From: Nocardioides flavus (ex Wang et al. 2016)
GTDB lineage: Bacteria > Actinomycetota > Actinomycetes > Propionibacteriales > Nocardioidaceae
Length of the DNA: 64,000 nucleotides
Direction of reading: 5' to 3'
Assembly (NCBI RefSeq): GCF_014653115.1
Contig: NZ_BNAD01000007.1
Location: 62,001-126,000, forward strand
The translations under genes were made by a program, and so were the position numbers. The notes beneath the pieces were generated by a model. That model was not told the DNA's origin. It ran no database searches and saw only the letters and a list, made by a program, of their open reading frames with translations. Below, in pieces: positions 8,906 through 17,712 of the stretch (positions within the stretch are counted from its first letter, which is position 1; each line of letters begins with the position of its first letter).

Positions 8906-9916
8906 GTGAGGACAGACGAGCCAGGCGTCCCGTCGCTGGCCTTCGTGCAACTGCTGAGCAGTCCGGCGATCGACGCGGACGCAGTCGAGCGTTTTCGCGT
9001 CATCATGGCGCGCGAGGGAACCGGTGAGCTGGCTCTCATCCGGACCCAGGGCGAGGCACCGCTGCGATGGTTCCGCGAGGTCTATCCCGACCTCGACATC
9101 GAGCAGGCCACCCGGCTCGGGATCGCCTGCGCAGAACACGCGCAGCTCACATCCTTCGGACCGTTGAGTGTCCCGTTGGTCAGCGCGTGCACCGTCGAAG
9201 AAGTCGTGGAGCTGCTGACCTATCTGCCCTTGATCACCAACGCGGTCACCACGCAGTTCCAACCGCAGCAGGACGACCTGACGATCCGGCTGTCGGGGAA
9301 CGCAGGCGACCCCGATCTCGACTGTCTGGTCGTCACCTACTGCGGACTGGCACTCCTACGGTTGATCGACCTGGTGGTCGTCGAGGCCTCGGAGGCAACC
9401 ATGCACAGCCACTGGCCGGAGCCGAGCGTGCTACCCCGAGAGGCCGCGAGCCGGTCCCGGCTCGGGTTCGACGCCCCCTTCTCCTACCTGCACATGCCCG
9501 CGAGGACGCTTCAGGCTGCCTGCCGCTTCCCCGACCCGATCTCCTACGAACTCGCCGTCACCGAGCTCCAGCAGGCGCTCGCGCGCCGAGCCGACACCCC
9601 GGAGTTCACCCGCAGAGTCTGGGCGTTGCTCGACGACGGGTCCGGGGCAAGGACGATCCAGTCCGTCGCGGACGAGTTCTCGATGTCCTCGAGCACCCTG
9701 AAACGGCGCCTCGCCGCTGAGGGGACCAGTTTCCGCGAGCTGCTGCAGCAGTCGATGGTCGACCGCGCCAGGAAGCGGCTTCTCGACCCCTCCACGTCGG
9801 TCGGCGAGGTCGCCAACGAGCTCGGCTACAGCGATCTCACCAACTTCTCGCACGCCTTCAAGAAATGGACCGGCAGCTCACCGAGCCACTTCCGACGTGA
9901 GCACGAGGTCCGTTGA
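8906..9916 (+). CDS. AraC family regulator, probable activator of the CYP153 operon
   Basis: A protein of 336 residues. The N-terminal 200 or so residues match the arabinose-binding-like domain found in AraC regulators of the OruR/AlkR type. The C-terminus holds two helix-turn-helices: TIQSVADEFSMSSSTLKRRL and SVGEVANELGYSDLTNFSHA, ending with FKKWTGSSPSHFR, the AraC signature. I chose the GTG at 8906, preceded by GAGG at seven bases. It is divergent from the CYP153 operon, the arrangement seen for alkane-responsive AraC activators; the inducer is not known. Confidence 0.9.
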   Translation: MRTDEPGVPSLAFVQLLSSPAIDADAVERFRVIMAREGTGELALIRTQGEAPLRWFREVYPDLDIEQATRLGIACAEHAQLTSFGPLSVPLVSACTVEEVVELLTYLPLITNAVTTQFQPQQDDLTIRLSGNAGDPDLDCLVVTYCGLALLRLIDLVVVEASEATMHSHWPEPSVLPREAASRSRLGFDAPFSYLHMPARTLQAACRFPDPISYELAVTELQQALARRADTPEFTRRVWALLDDGSGARTIQSVADEFSMSSSTLKRRLAAEGTSFRELLQQSMVDRARKRLLDPSTSVGEVANELGYSDLTNFSHAFKKWTGSSPSHFRREHEVR

Positions 9917-9927
9917 GGCGAGAGTGC

Positions 9928-10647
9928 TCAGTCCGAGCTTCCTGACGGGTCCACGGGTGCATGCTCGGCGGCCTCCCCGGCGTTCCCAGGACCAATGAAG
10001 GCGTCGTCGGCAAGCCCGACGCCGGGGGCCATGCGGCCGTAGGTCTGCTCGAGGGCCGTCTGGATCCGGTCCAGCGGGAGGTCGTCGAAGCTGCCGTGGT
10101 CCCGCACGTACTCCATGTGCCGGGTGCCGTCGGAGGGTGAAGGCGTGCATGAGCGCGTCGCTCTGTCCGTCGAAGTCCACCGGGGGCACAGCTCGACATT
10201 GAAGGCCGGCGTCGCCTTCAACCATCGCCCGTCGAGGTGAACGCTGCAGTACCCGTGGTACACGAACAGGTCCGTGCCACCCATGACGGCCCGTAAGGTG
10301 TCGGTCTGCAGGTGGTTGCGGACGTCAGCGAAGCCCAGCCGGGCGGGGATGCCCACGGCCCGCAGCACCGCGGTCAGCAGCACCGCCTTGGGAACGCAGT
10401 AGGCGCGGCCCGCCTCGAGCACGTAGCTCGCCCGGTAGTGCGCAGGATCTCGGGACACCGAGTAGGGGTCGTACCAGACCCGATCCCGGACCGCTGCGAA
10501 GAGGAGGCTCGCTCGCTCACGAGGGCTCGACGCGCCGGCGATCACCTGCTCGGTGAAGTCGCGCACCGAAGCGCTGTCGTGATCAAGGAAGAAGGTCGCT
10601 CGAGGTGCGGTCCCGCGGTCGGCGTCATCGCCGCCGCCAGTGGGCAT
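9928..10647 (-). CDS. Transglutaminase-like cysteine peptidase family protein, internally frameshifted
   Basis: Transglutaminase-core protein of about 240 residues. The core is visible in GRAYCVPKAVLLTAVLRAVG (catalytic Cys), GIPARLGFADVRNHL, and FVYHGYCSVHLDGRW with its His. After FNVELC the expected family sequence (VPPVDFDGQSDALMHAF) appears in another reading frame over about 45 bases, 10140-10190, and then the original frame resumes at SDGTRHMEY. So two compensating indels keep the frame open but scramble about 15 residues. The start is uncertain (10647 ATG or 10683 GTG); neither has a good ribosome site. Its last base lies 12 bases from the convergent AraC gene. Confidence 0.75.
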   Translation of the reverse strand: MPTGGGDDADRGTAPRATFFLDHDSASVRDFTEQVIAGASSPRERASLLFAAVRDRVWYDPYSVSRDPAHYRASYVLEAGRAYCVPKAVLLTAVLRAVGIPARLGFADVRNHLQTDTLRAVMGGTDLFVYHGYCSVHLDGRWLKATPAFNVELCPRWTSTDRATRSCTPSPSDGTRHMEYVRDHGSFDDLPLDRIQTALEQTYGRMAPGVGLADDAFIGPGNAGEAAEHAPVDPSGSSD

Positions 10648-10897
10648 TGCTACTACGAGCAGGGCGGTCCCTTCTTGAGCCACGCCTCGTCACGGTGATC
10701 GGCGGGCTGCAGACCGATAGTGAGCCACACCAGAACAGCCGGTGGGCAGCCGCGTGGAGAGCTCCCCGCCGATCACCTGGACCGCGTCTGGCCAGACACC
10801 GGCCCTGCGGGAATCGTCTAGTAGCCGCGAAGGTCGCACTCACCCGGACTTCGCCCGTCGCGGTCGCGAGGTGGGTGGGTCGTGGCAGGCTGAAGCT

Positions 10898-11185
10898 GTG
10901 ACCGAGCAGGATCCGTGGGTAGAGGCTGAGACTTACACCTGGGAGCAGGACATGCGACGGGGGAGTTGGCCGACTCCGCGAGCGGCGAAGATGCCGGAGC
11001 CGCCGTGGCCAAGCCCGGACAACCCGATGCTGGCCGCGTTGCTGCACGACGCTGGCAAGAACGTCGACGCTCTCGGCGTCGACGCCGCGCTCACCCAGTT
11101 AGCGACGCACTGTTGGTTCGAGGGCGGCATTGAGGCCTACGACCGTGGCCAGCGCGATGCTCGCGGAGCGCCCGCCGAAGGCTGA
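10898..11185 (+). CDS. Small hypothetical protein
   Basis: About 95 residues from a GTG at 10898. The product is acidic and tryptophan-rich at the N-terminus (EAETYTWEQDMRRGSW) and has a helical C-terminus (PMLAALLHDAGKN, then ALTQLATHCWFEGGIEAYDRG). I do not recognise a family. Codon use looks like a real gene. It lies just left of the orphan tRNA 3' end and so may belong to an older integrated element. A longer frame upstream to 10742 is low-complexity and unlikely to be translated. Confidence 0.55.
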   Translation: MTEQDPWVEAETYTWEQDMRRGSWPTPRAAKMPEPPWPSPDNPMLAALLHDAGKNVDALGVDAALTQLATHCWFEGGIEAYDRGQRDARGAPAEG

Positions 11186-11350
11186 CAGGGGATTCGACCC
11201 GGTACCACTTACGGTCCACATTGGGCCCGCGCTACTCGGTGCCAGGCGGGTATCCTGAGATCGGACGCGAGGGCGCATCCCTCACCACACCGTGCGAATC
11301 GGTAGCTTCCGATCCAGGACCGAAGTAGTCGCGACGCCCTCGACGGCGTC

Positions 11351-11384
11351 CAGAGGTCGCAGGTTCAAATCCTGCCCCCGCTAC
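11351..11384 (+). repeat. Orphan tRNA 3' end (probable integrase attachment scar)
   Basis: GCAGGTTCAAATCCTGC forms a perfect T arm, and CCCCGCTA follows as acceptor strand. No matching 5' acceptor (AGCGGGG), D arm or anticodon arm lies in the preceding 100 bases, so this is only the 3' third of a tRNA. It sits about 180 bp before an excisionase and an integrase, as expected for an att site in a tRNA gene. Bases 11355-11374 recur exactly at 48564-48583. Confidence 0.7.
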
Positions 11385-11388
11385 AAAG

Positions 11389-11425
11389 TTTCAGGCTCGG
11401 AGATCACGGATCTCCGAGCCTGAAA
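11389..11425. terminator. Perfect 17-bp hairpin behind the tRNA fragment
   Basis: TTTCAGGCTCGGAGATC and its exact complement are separated by ACG. The arms begin four bases after the tRNA fragment. There is A-rich sequence on the left and no long T run on the right. This is most likely the terminator of the original tRNA gene, carried along with its 3' end. Confidence 0.7.
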
Positions 11426-11566
11426 GCATTTGAGATTTGATCCGACTGCCACAAACCGGCCATAAACCCCGTCGCTGCGCTTCCTCGAGCCGCATCCGCG
11501 AGCATCGGCATGGGTTGTCACGGACCCGCACGGGACCACTCGGGACCTTGGGCGCACCTCACGAGC

Positions 11567-11797
11567 ATGGAGACCACCCACAGCACGCTGAGCGGCCTAG
11601 AGCCGCTGCTGAGCATCGAGGAGCTCGCCGAGTACCTCGACGTGCCTGTCACGACGATCCGCGACTGGCGCACCGACGGCAAGGGACCGTGTGCGATCAA
11701 GGTCGGCGGTCGCGTCCGCTTCGCCACCTCCGACGTCCTGACCTGGCTGCTCAGGCAGCGCGAGGCCGAGCCGGGGCGTGGGCCCAGCGGTGGGTGA
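11567..11797 (+). CDS. Excisionase-like helix-turn-helix protein
   Basis: A protein of 76 residues with the MerR-like HTH_17 fold used by excisionases: LLSIEELAEYLDVPVTTIRD, then WRTDGKGPCAIKVGGRVRF, then DVLTWLLRQRE. I chose the ATG at 11567 because it leaves a normal short leader. The integrase begins six bases after its stop, so the two form an operon. By family it should bind att arms and steer the integrase toward excision. Confidence 0.88.
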   Translation: METTHSTLSGLEPLLSIEELAEYLDVPVTTIRDWRTDGKGPCAIKVGGRVRFATSDVLTWLLRQREAEPGRGPSGG

Positions 11798-11803
11798 GAG
11801 ATC

Positions 11804-13000
11804 GTGGCTAGACCTCGCACCCCGATCGGCACCTTCGGCGAGATCCACGTCGACAAGACCCACGACGGTCGAGCCCGAGCGCTGACCCGGTTCCGTGACT
11901 ACGACGGCCAGCTGCGCCGCGTCCAAGCAACAGCGGACACGCCGAAGGCAGCCGAGCGAAAGCTCAAGGAGATGCTCGCCGAACGAACCGAGCAGAAGGT
12001 CGGACAGGGCGACCTCACGTCCGCCAGCTCCTTCCGGCACCTCGTCGACGTGTGGCTCGCCGACCTGGATCTCGAGGACGCGCTCGCACCCAGCACCCGT
12101 GCCCTCTACGAGCGCAACATGCGCCAGCTCGTCCTGCCGGCCTTCGAGCACTACGCGCTGCGCGAGGTCAGCGTCCGTAAGGTCGACCAGTTCATCAAGA
12201 CGCTCGCCAAGACCAGGAGCTACAGCATGGCGAAGCAGGCGCGCACGGTACTGAGCCTGGCCTTCGGGCTCGCTGTCCGCTACGACGCGATGCGCGAGAA
12301 CCCGGTCCGCGACACCGCGCGCCTCCGCAAGCCACACGCCCAAGCAATGTCGCTCACCACCCAGCAGGTCGACGAGATTCGTCGCGCCGTACGCGGCTGG
12401 CGTCGAGGGTCCGGCCTGCCTGGCCCTCCGCCCGACGGACAGCTCGAGCAGATCATCGAAGTCATGCTCGGCACGTCCGCCCGCATCGGCGAGGTGCTCG
12501 CCATCCGCAAGTGCGACGTGGACGTGACGAGGTCGCCCGCGACGGTTCGGCTCTGCGGGACGATCGTGTCGCCTACGGGAAAGCCCACGCATCGACAGCC
12601 GCACCCCAAGACGATGAAGTCGACCAGGACCGTCTCCGTGCCATCGTTCGCTGCCGAAGTGCTTCGCGCGCGGCTGGTCAACATCGCATCAGATGCCCCC
12701 GATCACCTGATCTTCTACAGCCGCAACGGCACGCCGCTGACGACCAACAACATCCGGCGCCGCCTGCGCGCGGTGCTGGAGGAGGCCGGGATCGAAGGAG
12801 TGACCCCTCACTCGTTCCGACGCACCGTCGCGACTGTCCTCGACCGGGCCGGGGGAGCGGACCTGGCGGCCGAGATGCTCGGCCACACCTCGTCCAAGAT
12901 CACCAAGGAGCACTACATCGAACCGGACGAGGCGGTGAACCCCGTGACGGCTGACATCCTCGAGTTGCTCGCACCACGCCCGTCCGAGGACGAGCGATGA
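11804..13000 (+). CDS. Tyrosine recombinase (site-specific integrase)
   Basis: A protein of 398 residues, typical of actinobacterial integrative elements. It has an N-terminal arm-binding segment with GTFGEIHVDKTHDGRARALT, a SAM-like core-binding domain around RALYERNMRQLVLPAFEHYAL, and a catalytic domain. Catalytic residues are seen in TSARIGEVLAI (Arg), THE HSFRRTVATVLDRAG (His-x2-Arg), LGHTSSKITKEHY (His and the nucleophile Tyr). The start is GTG at 11804. It is transcribed away from the tRNA fragment at 11351, which is its probable attachment site. The gene looks intact. Confidence 0.95.
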   Translation: MARPRTPIGTFGEIHVDKTHDGRARALTRFRDYDGQLRRVQATADTPKAAERKLKEMLAERTEQKVGQGDLTSASSFRHLVDVWLADLDLEDALAPSTRALYERNMRQLVLPAFEHYALREVSVRKVDQFIKTLAKTRSYSMAKQARTVLSLAFGLAVRYDAMRENPVRDTARLRKPHAQAMSLTTQQVDEIRRAVRGWRRGSGLPGPPPDGQLEQIIEVMLGTSARIGEVLAIRKCDVDVTRSPATVRLCGTIVSPTGKPTHRQPHPKTMKSTRTVSVPSFAAEVLRARLVNIASDAPDHLIFYSRNGTPLTTNNIRRRLRAVLEEAGIEGVTPHSFRRTVATVLDRAGGADLAAEMLGHTSSKITKEHYIEPDEAVNPVTADILELLAPRPSEDER

Positions 13001-13164
13001 CTTATGACAGGTGTTGACGCCCAATGGCGGCGGAGTGACGCAGCGCGGCTTCGAGCTGACGCCTAATCGTGACGCCAGAAGTGGGGTGGAGCGAGGAACT
13101 CGGTTGCCGACGCCGATCCTATCTGTTCCTTGCCAGCAGAAGCAGCCGCGAGGATGCTGGGGCG

Positions 13165-14469
13165 ATGATCCCAAGGCGTCGGGCGTGGGTTGTCATCGGT
13201 GTCGTTCTAGCCAGTTTCCTGCCCGCGCCCGAAGCGGTGGCCGGTGAAGAAGACTGGAGCCAGCGAGAGATCCTCACTCGGCCAGGAGTAAACGGCAACG
13301 CCCCGCGCCTGTTCGCCGCGGCTGACGGCGCTTTGACGGCCGCGTGGGTCGCGACCAGCGCTTCGTCACTAGATTGGGCACTGGTGATCCGAACTAGGCC
13401 CGCTGGCGGGACGTGGAGCATCGAGCAGGTGATAGAGGCCGACGTCAGCCGCTATGACATCGAGCTCGCGGTAGATAGTCGCCTGGTCGCCGCGTACCTG
13501 CCAGATGACGGGGCTGGTCCCCACGTCAGGACGCAGGAGGCCGATGGGACTTTTGGCCCAAGCATGCTCCTGGCTCCGGGGCTACCAGGGCGGGTCCTCT
13601 CCGGTCCAAAGCTCGTGGTCAGCAAGAGCGGTCGGCAGGTCGTGGTCTGGCTTCAGCGACTTCCCGGGGCAGGCAATCGAGTCGTGGCCGTCCGCCGCGA
13701 CGGCTCAAGTGCGGCCTGGTCGAAACCGAAGTTCCTCACCGGCAAGGACGCGAGGCCGCTGAGCATCGCGACGGGTGCTGCGCGGGACGGATCCGTCGCG
13801 GTGCTGTGGACGGACGTGATGTGGGAGGACGGGTTGCGTTCCTTCCGTGTGAAGCATCGGTTGCTCTCCGCGCACGGAGAGTGGATGGCCACCGAGTTCG
13901 TCATGCAGTCGGCTGGCGTTGCTGATCTTCAAGTGGCTAACCGCGGTTCCGGCCGGGTCACTGCCATTTGGGTCGAGACGGACGAGCTTGAGCATCACGC
14001 GTACACCTCGTCACGGACGGCGTCAGGGCGCTGGACGCCGGCCGGAAGTATCGCCGCGCAGCCCGACCGGGACGAACTCTGGCAGACCCTGACCACGAAC
14101 GGTCGACTAACCGCAGTCGTGTGGAGTTCCTTGCCCTCGTCAGACGGCGACTCATGGTTGATGGCACGGGTGCAAGACGGGCGGGCTTGGGGCCCTCCGA
14201 GAAGAATAGGGCGAGCGTCGTCGCGCATGTGGTTCAACGCCGCCGCTTTCGAGCGGGACGGGGCCCTGCGTGTGGTGTGGATTCGAAAGCAGGGCGAGAT
14301 GCGGACGCGGGTCCGCGGGCGTGGCGGAGCCTGGGGGCCCCCGACGCACATCACCTACGTCGGGTTGGACGACTACCGGCCCGTGGTTGTTGCATACGGC
14401 GACCGAGAGGCAGCCGTGGTGTCAGCGACCCGCAATCGCAGGATCGCTTTCGCAGAGCTCTCGCAGTGA
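13165..14469 (+). CDS. Secreted protein of unknown function, beta-propeller-like
   Basis: A protein of 434 residues. It starts with a classic signal peptide (MIPRRRAWVVIGVVLASFLP, cleavage near AVAGEED). The body is a series of about 50-60-residue units, each with a tryptophan strand such as LTAAWVATSASSLDWALVIR, VAVLWTDVMWEDGLRSFRVK and LRVVWIRKQGEMRTRVRG, the pattern of sialidase/beta-propeller-type secreted proteins. No catalytic motif is seen. I chose the ATG at 13165, at the start of the signal peptide; the frame is open 96 bases further up. It lies behind the integrase and is probably element cargo. Confidence 0.7.
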   Translation: MIPRRRAWVVIGVVLASFLPAPEAVAGEEDWSQREILTRPGVNGNAPRLFAAADGALTAAWVATSASSLDWALVIRTRPAGGTWSIEQVIEADVSRYDIELAVDSRLVAAYLPDDGAGPHVRTQEADGTFGPSMLLAPGLPGRVLSGPKLVVSKSGRQVVVWLQRLPGAGNRVVAVRRDGSSAAWSKPKFLTGKDARPLSIATGAARDGSVAVLWTDVMWEDGLRSFRVKHRLLSAHGEWMATEFVMQSAGVADLQVANRGSGRVTAIWVETDELEHHAYTSSRTASGRWTPAGSIAAQPDRDELWQTLTTNGRLTAVVWSSLPSSDGDSWLMARVQDGRAWGPPRRIGRASSRMWFNAAAFERDGALRVVWIRKQGEMRTRVRGRGGAWGPPTHITYVGLDDYRPVVVAYGDREAAVVSATRNRRIAFAELSQ

Positions 14470-14560
14470 TCTCGCAGTGATCCCACGTCTGCCATGACCG
14501 CATCGCTGCCCGCCCGAAACATTCATCGATCCTGTGACTCACCCGTGCCGACAAGCGGCG

Positions 14561-15616
14561 CTATGACGCACGGATACGACGCTGCAGGTCCCCCACGGAG
14601 ATAGCGCCATGGACCAACCCCTGTAGGACCGCTTCCATCCCTGCAAAGTCACTCTCCTTAGAAGTCGCGTGAGAACCGATCTTCAACAGGTGGTCTTGTC
14701 CACACATCAGAATCATCGCCTTGTCCGCGGACATTGCGTGGAACCACAGATCGGTGTTCCGAGCGTCGATGTCGCTCCATCGGGGCAGGTCAGCGCGCCG
14801 CACCTGTTGGAGTGGCCGCTCCTTGGCAATCGTCAGCGGAGCACCGCCAGGCATATGCGGCAAGTCGTGATCGAGCCGAGCCGGCGGCACAAGTGGGAGC
14901 GGCGTATACCTCAGGACAAAGATCAGGCCACAGAACGTGAGTAGATGCTGCATCGCATACACGAGCTCATGGTCCCCCGAAGCTGGGTGAGCGTGCCCGA
15001 CAGTTCGGCCGCTCTGGTCGGGGACCGGCTCTATGTGTAGCGAAACGGGACACGAGTCCAAGCCCTCGCTCAGGTCGTTTGCAGCCCCTGCGAGCCCGAC
15101 ATACCAAGTGCCTGGAGGCTCCTTGTTGGCCATCAGAGCATTCAAGATTGGCTGATCGACAAGCTTCATCTCGCCGTCTGTGAACTCATGCAGAACACCA
15201 GTCTTCATGACCCAGCGTCGGACGGTCGACAACTCGTCGCGAGACAAGCGCCAACGAGGGCGGCACAGTTTCGTCGTCAGGATCGTCTTGAACTCCGTCT
15301 CGAGGACGGACATCCAGCCGTTGTTGCACGTCGCGCAGACTGCCCGTACCACCCGCCGGTTTGGGGTCTGCCAAGGATGACCCCGTTTCGTGAAGTAGTT
15401 GCCGGCAATCCCTGCGGGAGTCTGGACGAGCAACTCTTTACGCCCAAAAGCGCCTTCCAACGAGACCGCTTCCGGGTTCCGTCGACGTCCAGCCGCGTCT
15501 CGCCACAGCCATTGCGGAAGAACGTGCTCGCGTGTGAGCGTCGCACCAGAGCCACAGAACGCGCAGGTTCGGACCGGCCCTGCCGCCATCAAACCTGCGG
15601 GTTCTTCGGTAGTCAT
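14561..15616 (-). CDS. HNH endonuclease-like zinc protein
   Basis: A protein of 351 residues. The N-terminus has CAFCGSGATLTREHVLPQWL (Cys18-x2-Cys21, Glu30-His31), and a second knuckle CATCNNGW follows at Cys94/Cys97. Together they make the zinc-stapled HNH-like core seen in many uncharacterised bacterial proteins. The remaining 240 residues are unfamiliar. I chose the ATG at 15616, 17 codons before the first Cys; the frame is open upstream but without domain content. It is divergent from the DUF4209 gene with 314 bp between starts and lies in the integrase-linked accessory stretch. Nuclease activity is inferred from the motif only. Confidence 0.72.
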   Translation of the reverse strand: MTTEEPAGLMAAGPVRTCAFCGSGATLTREHVLPQWLWRDAAGRRRNPEAVSLEGAFGRKELLVQTPAGIAGNYFTKRGHPWQTPNRRVVRAVCATCNNGWMSVLETEFKTILTTKLCRPRWRLSRDELSTVRRWVMKTGVLHEFTDGEMKLVDQPILNALMANKEPPGTWYVGLAGAANDLSEGLDSCPVSLHIEPVPDQSGRTVGHAHPASGDHELVYAMQHLLTFCGLIFVLRYTPLPLVPPARLDHDLPHMPGGAPLTIAKERPLQQVRRADLPRWSDIDARNTDLWFHAMSADKAMILMCGQDHLLKIGSHATSKESDFAGMEAVLQGLVHGAISVGDLQRRIRAS

Positions 15617-15930
15617 GGAGCAAGCATCTACAACCGCACCGACATCCCACCCGCGGACTTGATGTAGTTGCCTCCTCGGATCGACCTCGGTCCTACTCAG
15701 GACCCGACTGGCAGACCCTACCGAGACAGGGGAGTTTGGGGCGATGCGCAAGCGGCGGATTGACGCCCCCGCGGTCAGCCATGACAAAGCCTCCGCTGTC
15801 CAGTGACCACGCTGCCTCGGTCTCGGCCGAAGGTTAGGTTGCAACATCGGCCACAGTCCTCGCGACACTTGCGAACCCAATGGGTGGGCGAGCTGGCTCG
15901 ACGTAATCTCCTTTAGCGGAGGGAGCAAGA

Positions 15931-17712
15931 ATGACTGACGAGGATGCGGCGTCCGATCCGGATGGCGACGGGCTAAGCCTGAACTTTGACTGGTCGCCGG
16001 ACGTGGTAGCCGCCATCGCCGAGGCGCTGAGGGAGCCCTGCGAGATCTACGAGCTCTCGGGCAGGGTGAAGGCTGCGCTCCCGGAGGAGGTGGAAGACCA
16101 TCTCCAGGCGTTCATTCGGGCACTCGACTACCACGCGCGGCGCTCGGCCTCTCGCCCAGAGACTATTGATGATATCTACGGATCAATGTTCTCTAGCGGA
16201 GACGGCGACGCCTATCCCGAGCCCCTGACGGCCGTGACCCCAGAGACTGTCGCGGCATGGGTTGACGCGACTCAGCTCTTTACCACAAGCGATGTCGTGG
16301 TGGCACGGCTAAATGACCTCCTCTGGTGTGTGAAGGCGCAACCCCGACCGGACCTCTATGCGAGGACAGCGAACGCGGCCTTCCGGCGAATGTGGGGCCA
16401 GAATGCGCTGGCATCGCTTCATCGGTCAGATGCGCTCGTCCGCGCCCTGGAACTGGCCGTTGAGCTTCGCGATGCGACATTGGTCCAAGAAACCGTGAGC
16501 GAGATGGTCGATGCCGTTCGCCAGACAGTGGCGGACGAGGAATGGGCACCTGGCGTGGCGGTTCCGCTGATCGAGGCCTTGGCTGGTTTGCGGGAGCCTG
16601 ACCGACCAGCAGAGCTGAACGCGCTGATTGGGGAGGCGCGGGTTCGCTACGCCGACGATCCCTTCATCGTCGAGGCGCTGCAACTGCTTCGAATGCAGCG
16701 GGCCAAGGATGCTGACGAAAGACGACGCATCGCCGCAGAAGCCGTTCACATGTGGAAGCAGCAAGCTGACGAGCGGGGAGGACTCGTTGGCCTCTCTCAC
16801 CTTGAGCGGGCTCTAGAACTCGCGCGGAACGAAGGACTCACCGCGGCGGCCGAAGACCTGCGCGAGCTATTGCAGCAGCCGAGGACGCCGGAAGAACTGG
16901 GCATGGAGAAGATGGCGACCGAGCTATCGATCCCCAGTGACGTCGTAGAGGGGTTCCTTGCCACGTTCGTCGAAACGTCGAGTGCACAAGAGTCACTCGT
17001 GAAGCTCGGCGCCCACTGTCCCATCACGGACGTTGACGCAGATGCGGACCTAGTCAGAGAACAGATGCGCGCGTACCCGCTTGTACATCTCTTCACCACC
17101 GTCGTGACTAACACCGAGGGAATGCCTCTCGCCCACGTCACGAGCGACGAACAGAAGTTCAACCATGCGCTTACCTGGCACCACAGCATGTCGATCACTC
17201 TCTGGGGGAGCTTTCTGCGCGAGATCCTGCAGCGCCTGGGAGCCCAGGGACGGCTCACGGCTGCTGAGGTGCAACAACTGGTCCAAGGTCAATTCGTTGA
17301 TGAACCGACCTCAGAAGGCGTGGGGAAGGCCTACGAGGACTTCCTGGCTAGCGACTACGAGGCCTGTCTACAGCGTCTGTTGGTACGGATTGAGCGCGTC
17401 GTCAGAAGCATGGCCCGCGCCGTTGGCCTCTCCGTCTACCGAGAGCCGTCCCTCGACGGCAGATCGATGGGCGCGTACAAAGGTCTCGGGGAACTCCTGA
17501 GCCTCCTTGAGGGGCGGGTCCCCGAACAGTTTCGACGGTACTTCGCCGTCCTCTTGACCCAGCGCACTGGCATCAACCTGCGCAACCGGTCCGCACATGG
17601 ATTGATGCAGGATGTCTCACCGGACGAGGCTGCTTTGGCGCTTCACGTCATGTTCGTCCTTGCCCAGTGGTCCGCCGACGGAACGTCCGATACCGGGAGT
17701 GCGAACGTCTAG
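15931..17712 (+). CDS. DUF4209-type protein with C-terminal RNxxxHG motif
   Basis: An all-helical protein of 593 residues. Near the C-terminus, about residues 551-557, is LRNRSAHGLM. The Pfam family DUF4209 is defined by the motif RNxxxHG, and the same R-N-x3-H pattern is the RNase motif of HEPN proteins. The preceding YFAVLLTQRTGINLRN and following DEAALALHVMFVLAQW suit a HEPN-like bundle. The N-terminal 450 residues are helical and repeat-like, of unknown function. A strong ribosome site (GGAGGGAG) precedes the ATG. Its place beside an HNH-like gene near an integrase suggests a defence or toxin role, which is inference. The gene looks intact. Confidence 0.72.
   Translation: MTDEDAASDPDGDGLSLNFDWSPDVVAAIAEALREPCEIYELSGRVKAALPEEVEDHLQAFIRALDYHARRSASRPETIDDIYGSMFSSGDGDAYPEPLTAVTPETVAAWVDATQLFTTSDVVVARLNDLLWCVKAQPRPDLYARTANAAFRRMWGQNALASLHRSDALVRALELAVELRDATLVQETVSEMVDAVRQTVADEEWAPGVAVPLIEALAGLREPDRPAELNALIGEARVRYADDPFIVEALQLLRMQRAKDADERRRIAAEAVHMWKQQADERGGLVGLSHLERALELARNEGLTAAAEDLRELLQQPRTPEELGMEKMATELSIPSDVVEGFLATFVETSSAQESLVKLGAHCPITDVDADADLVREQMRAYPLVHLFTTVVTNTEGMPLAHVTSDEQKFNHALTWHHSMSITLWGSFLREILQRLGAQGRLTAAEVQQLVQGQFVDEPTSEGVGKAYEDFLASDYEACLQRLLVRIERVVRSMARAVGLSVYREPSLDGRSMGAYKGLGELLSLLEGRVPEQFRRYFAVLLTQRTGINLRNRSAHGLMQDVSPDEAALALHVMFVLAQWSADGTSDTGSANV

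Noticed and set aside
10742..10897. Upstream extension of the small gene at 10898
   Set aside because: The extension is Ser/Arg-rich, lacks a ribosome site and looks like non-coding sequence in frame.
11280..11384. An intact tRNA gene
   Set aside because: T arm and acceptor 3' strand are good, but no pairing 5' acceptor, D arm or anticodon arm can be placed upstream.
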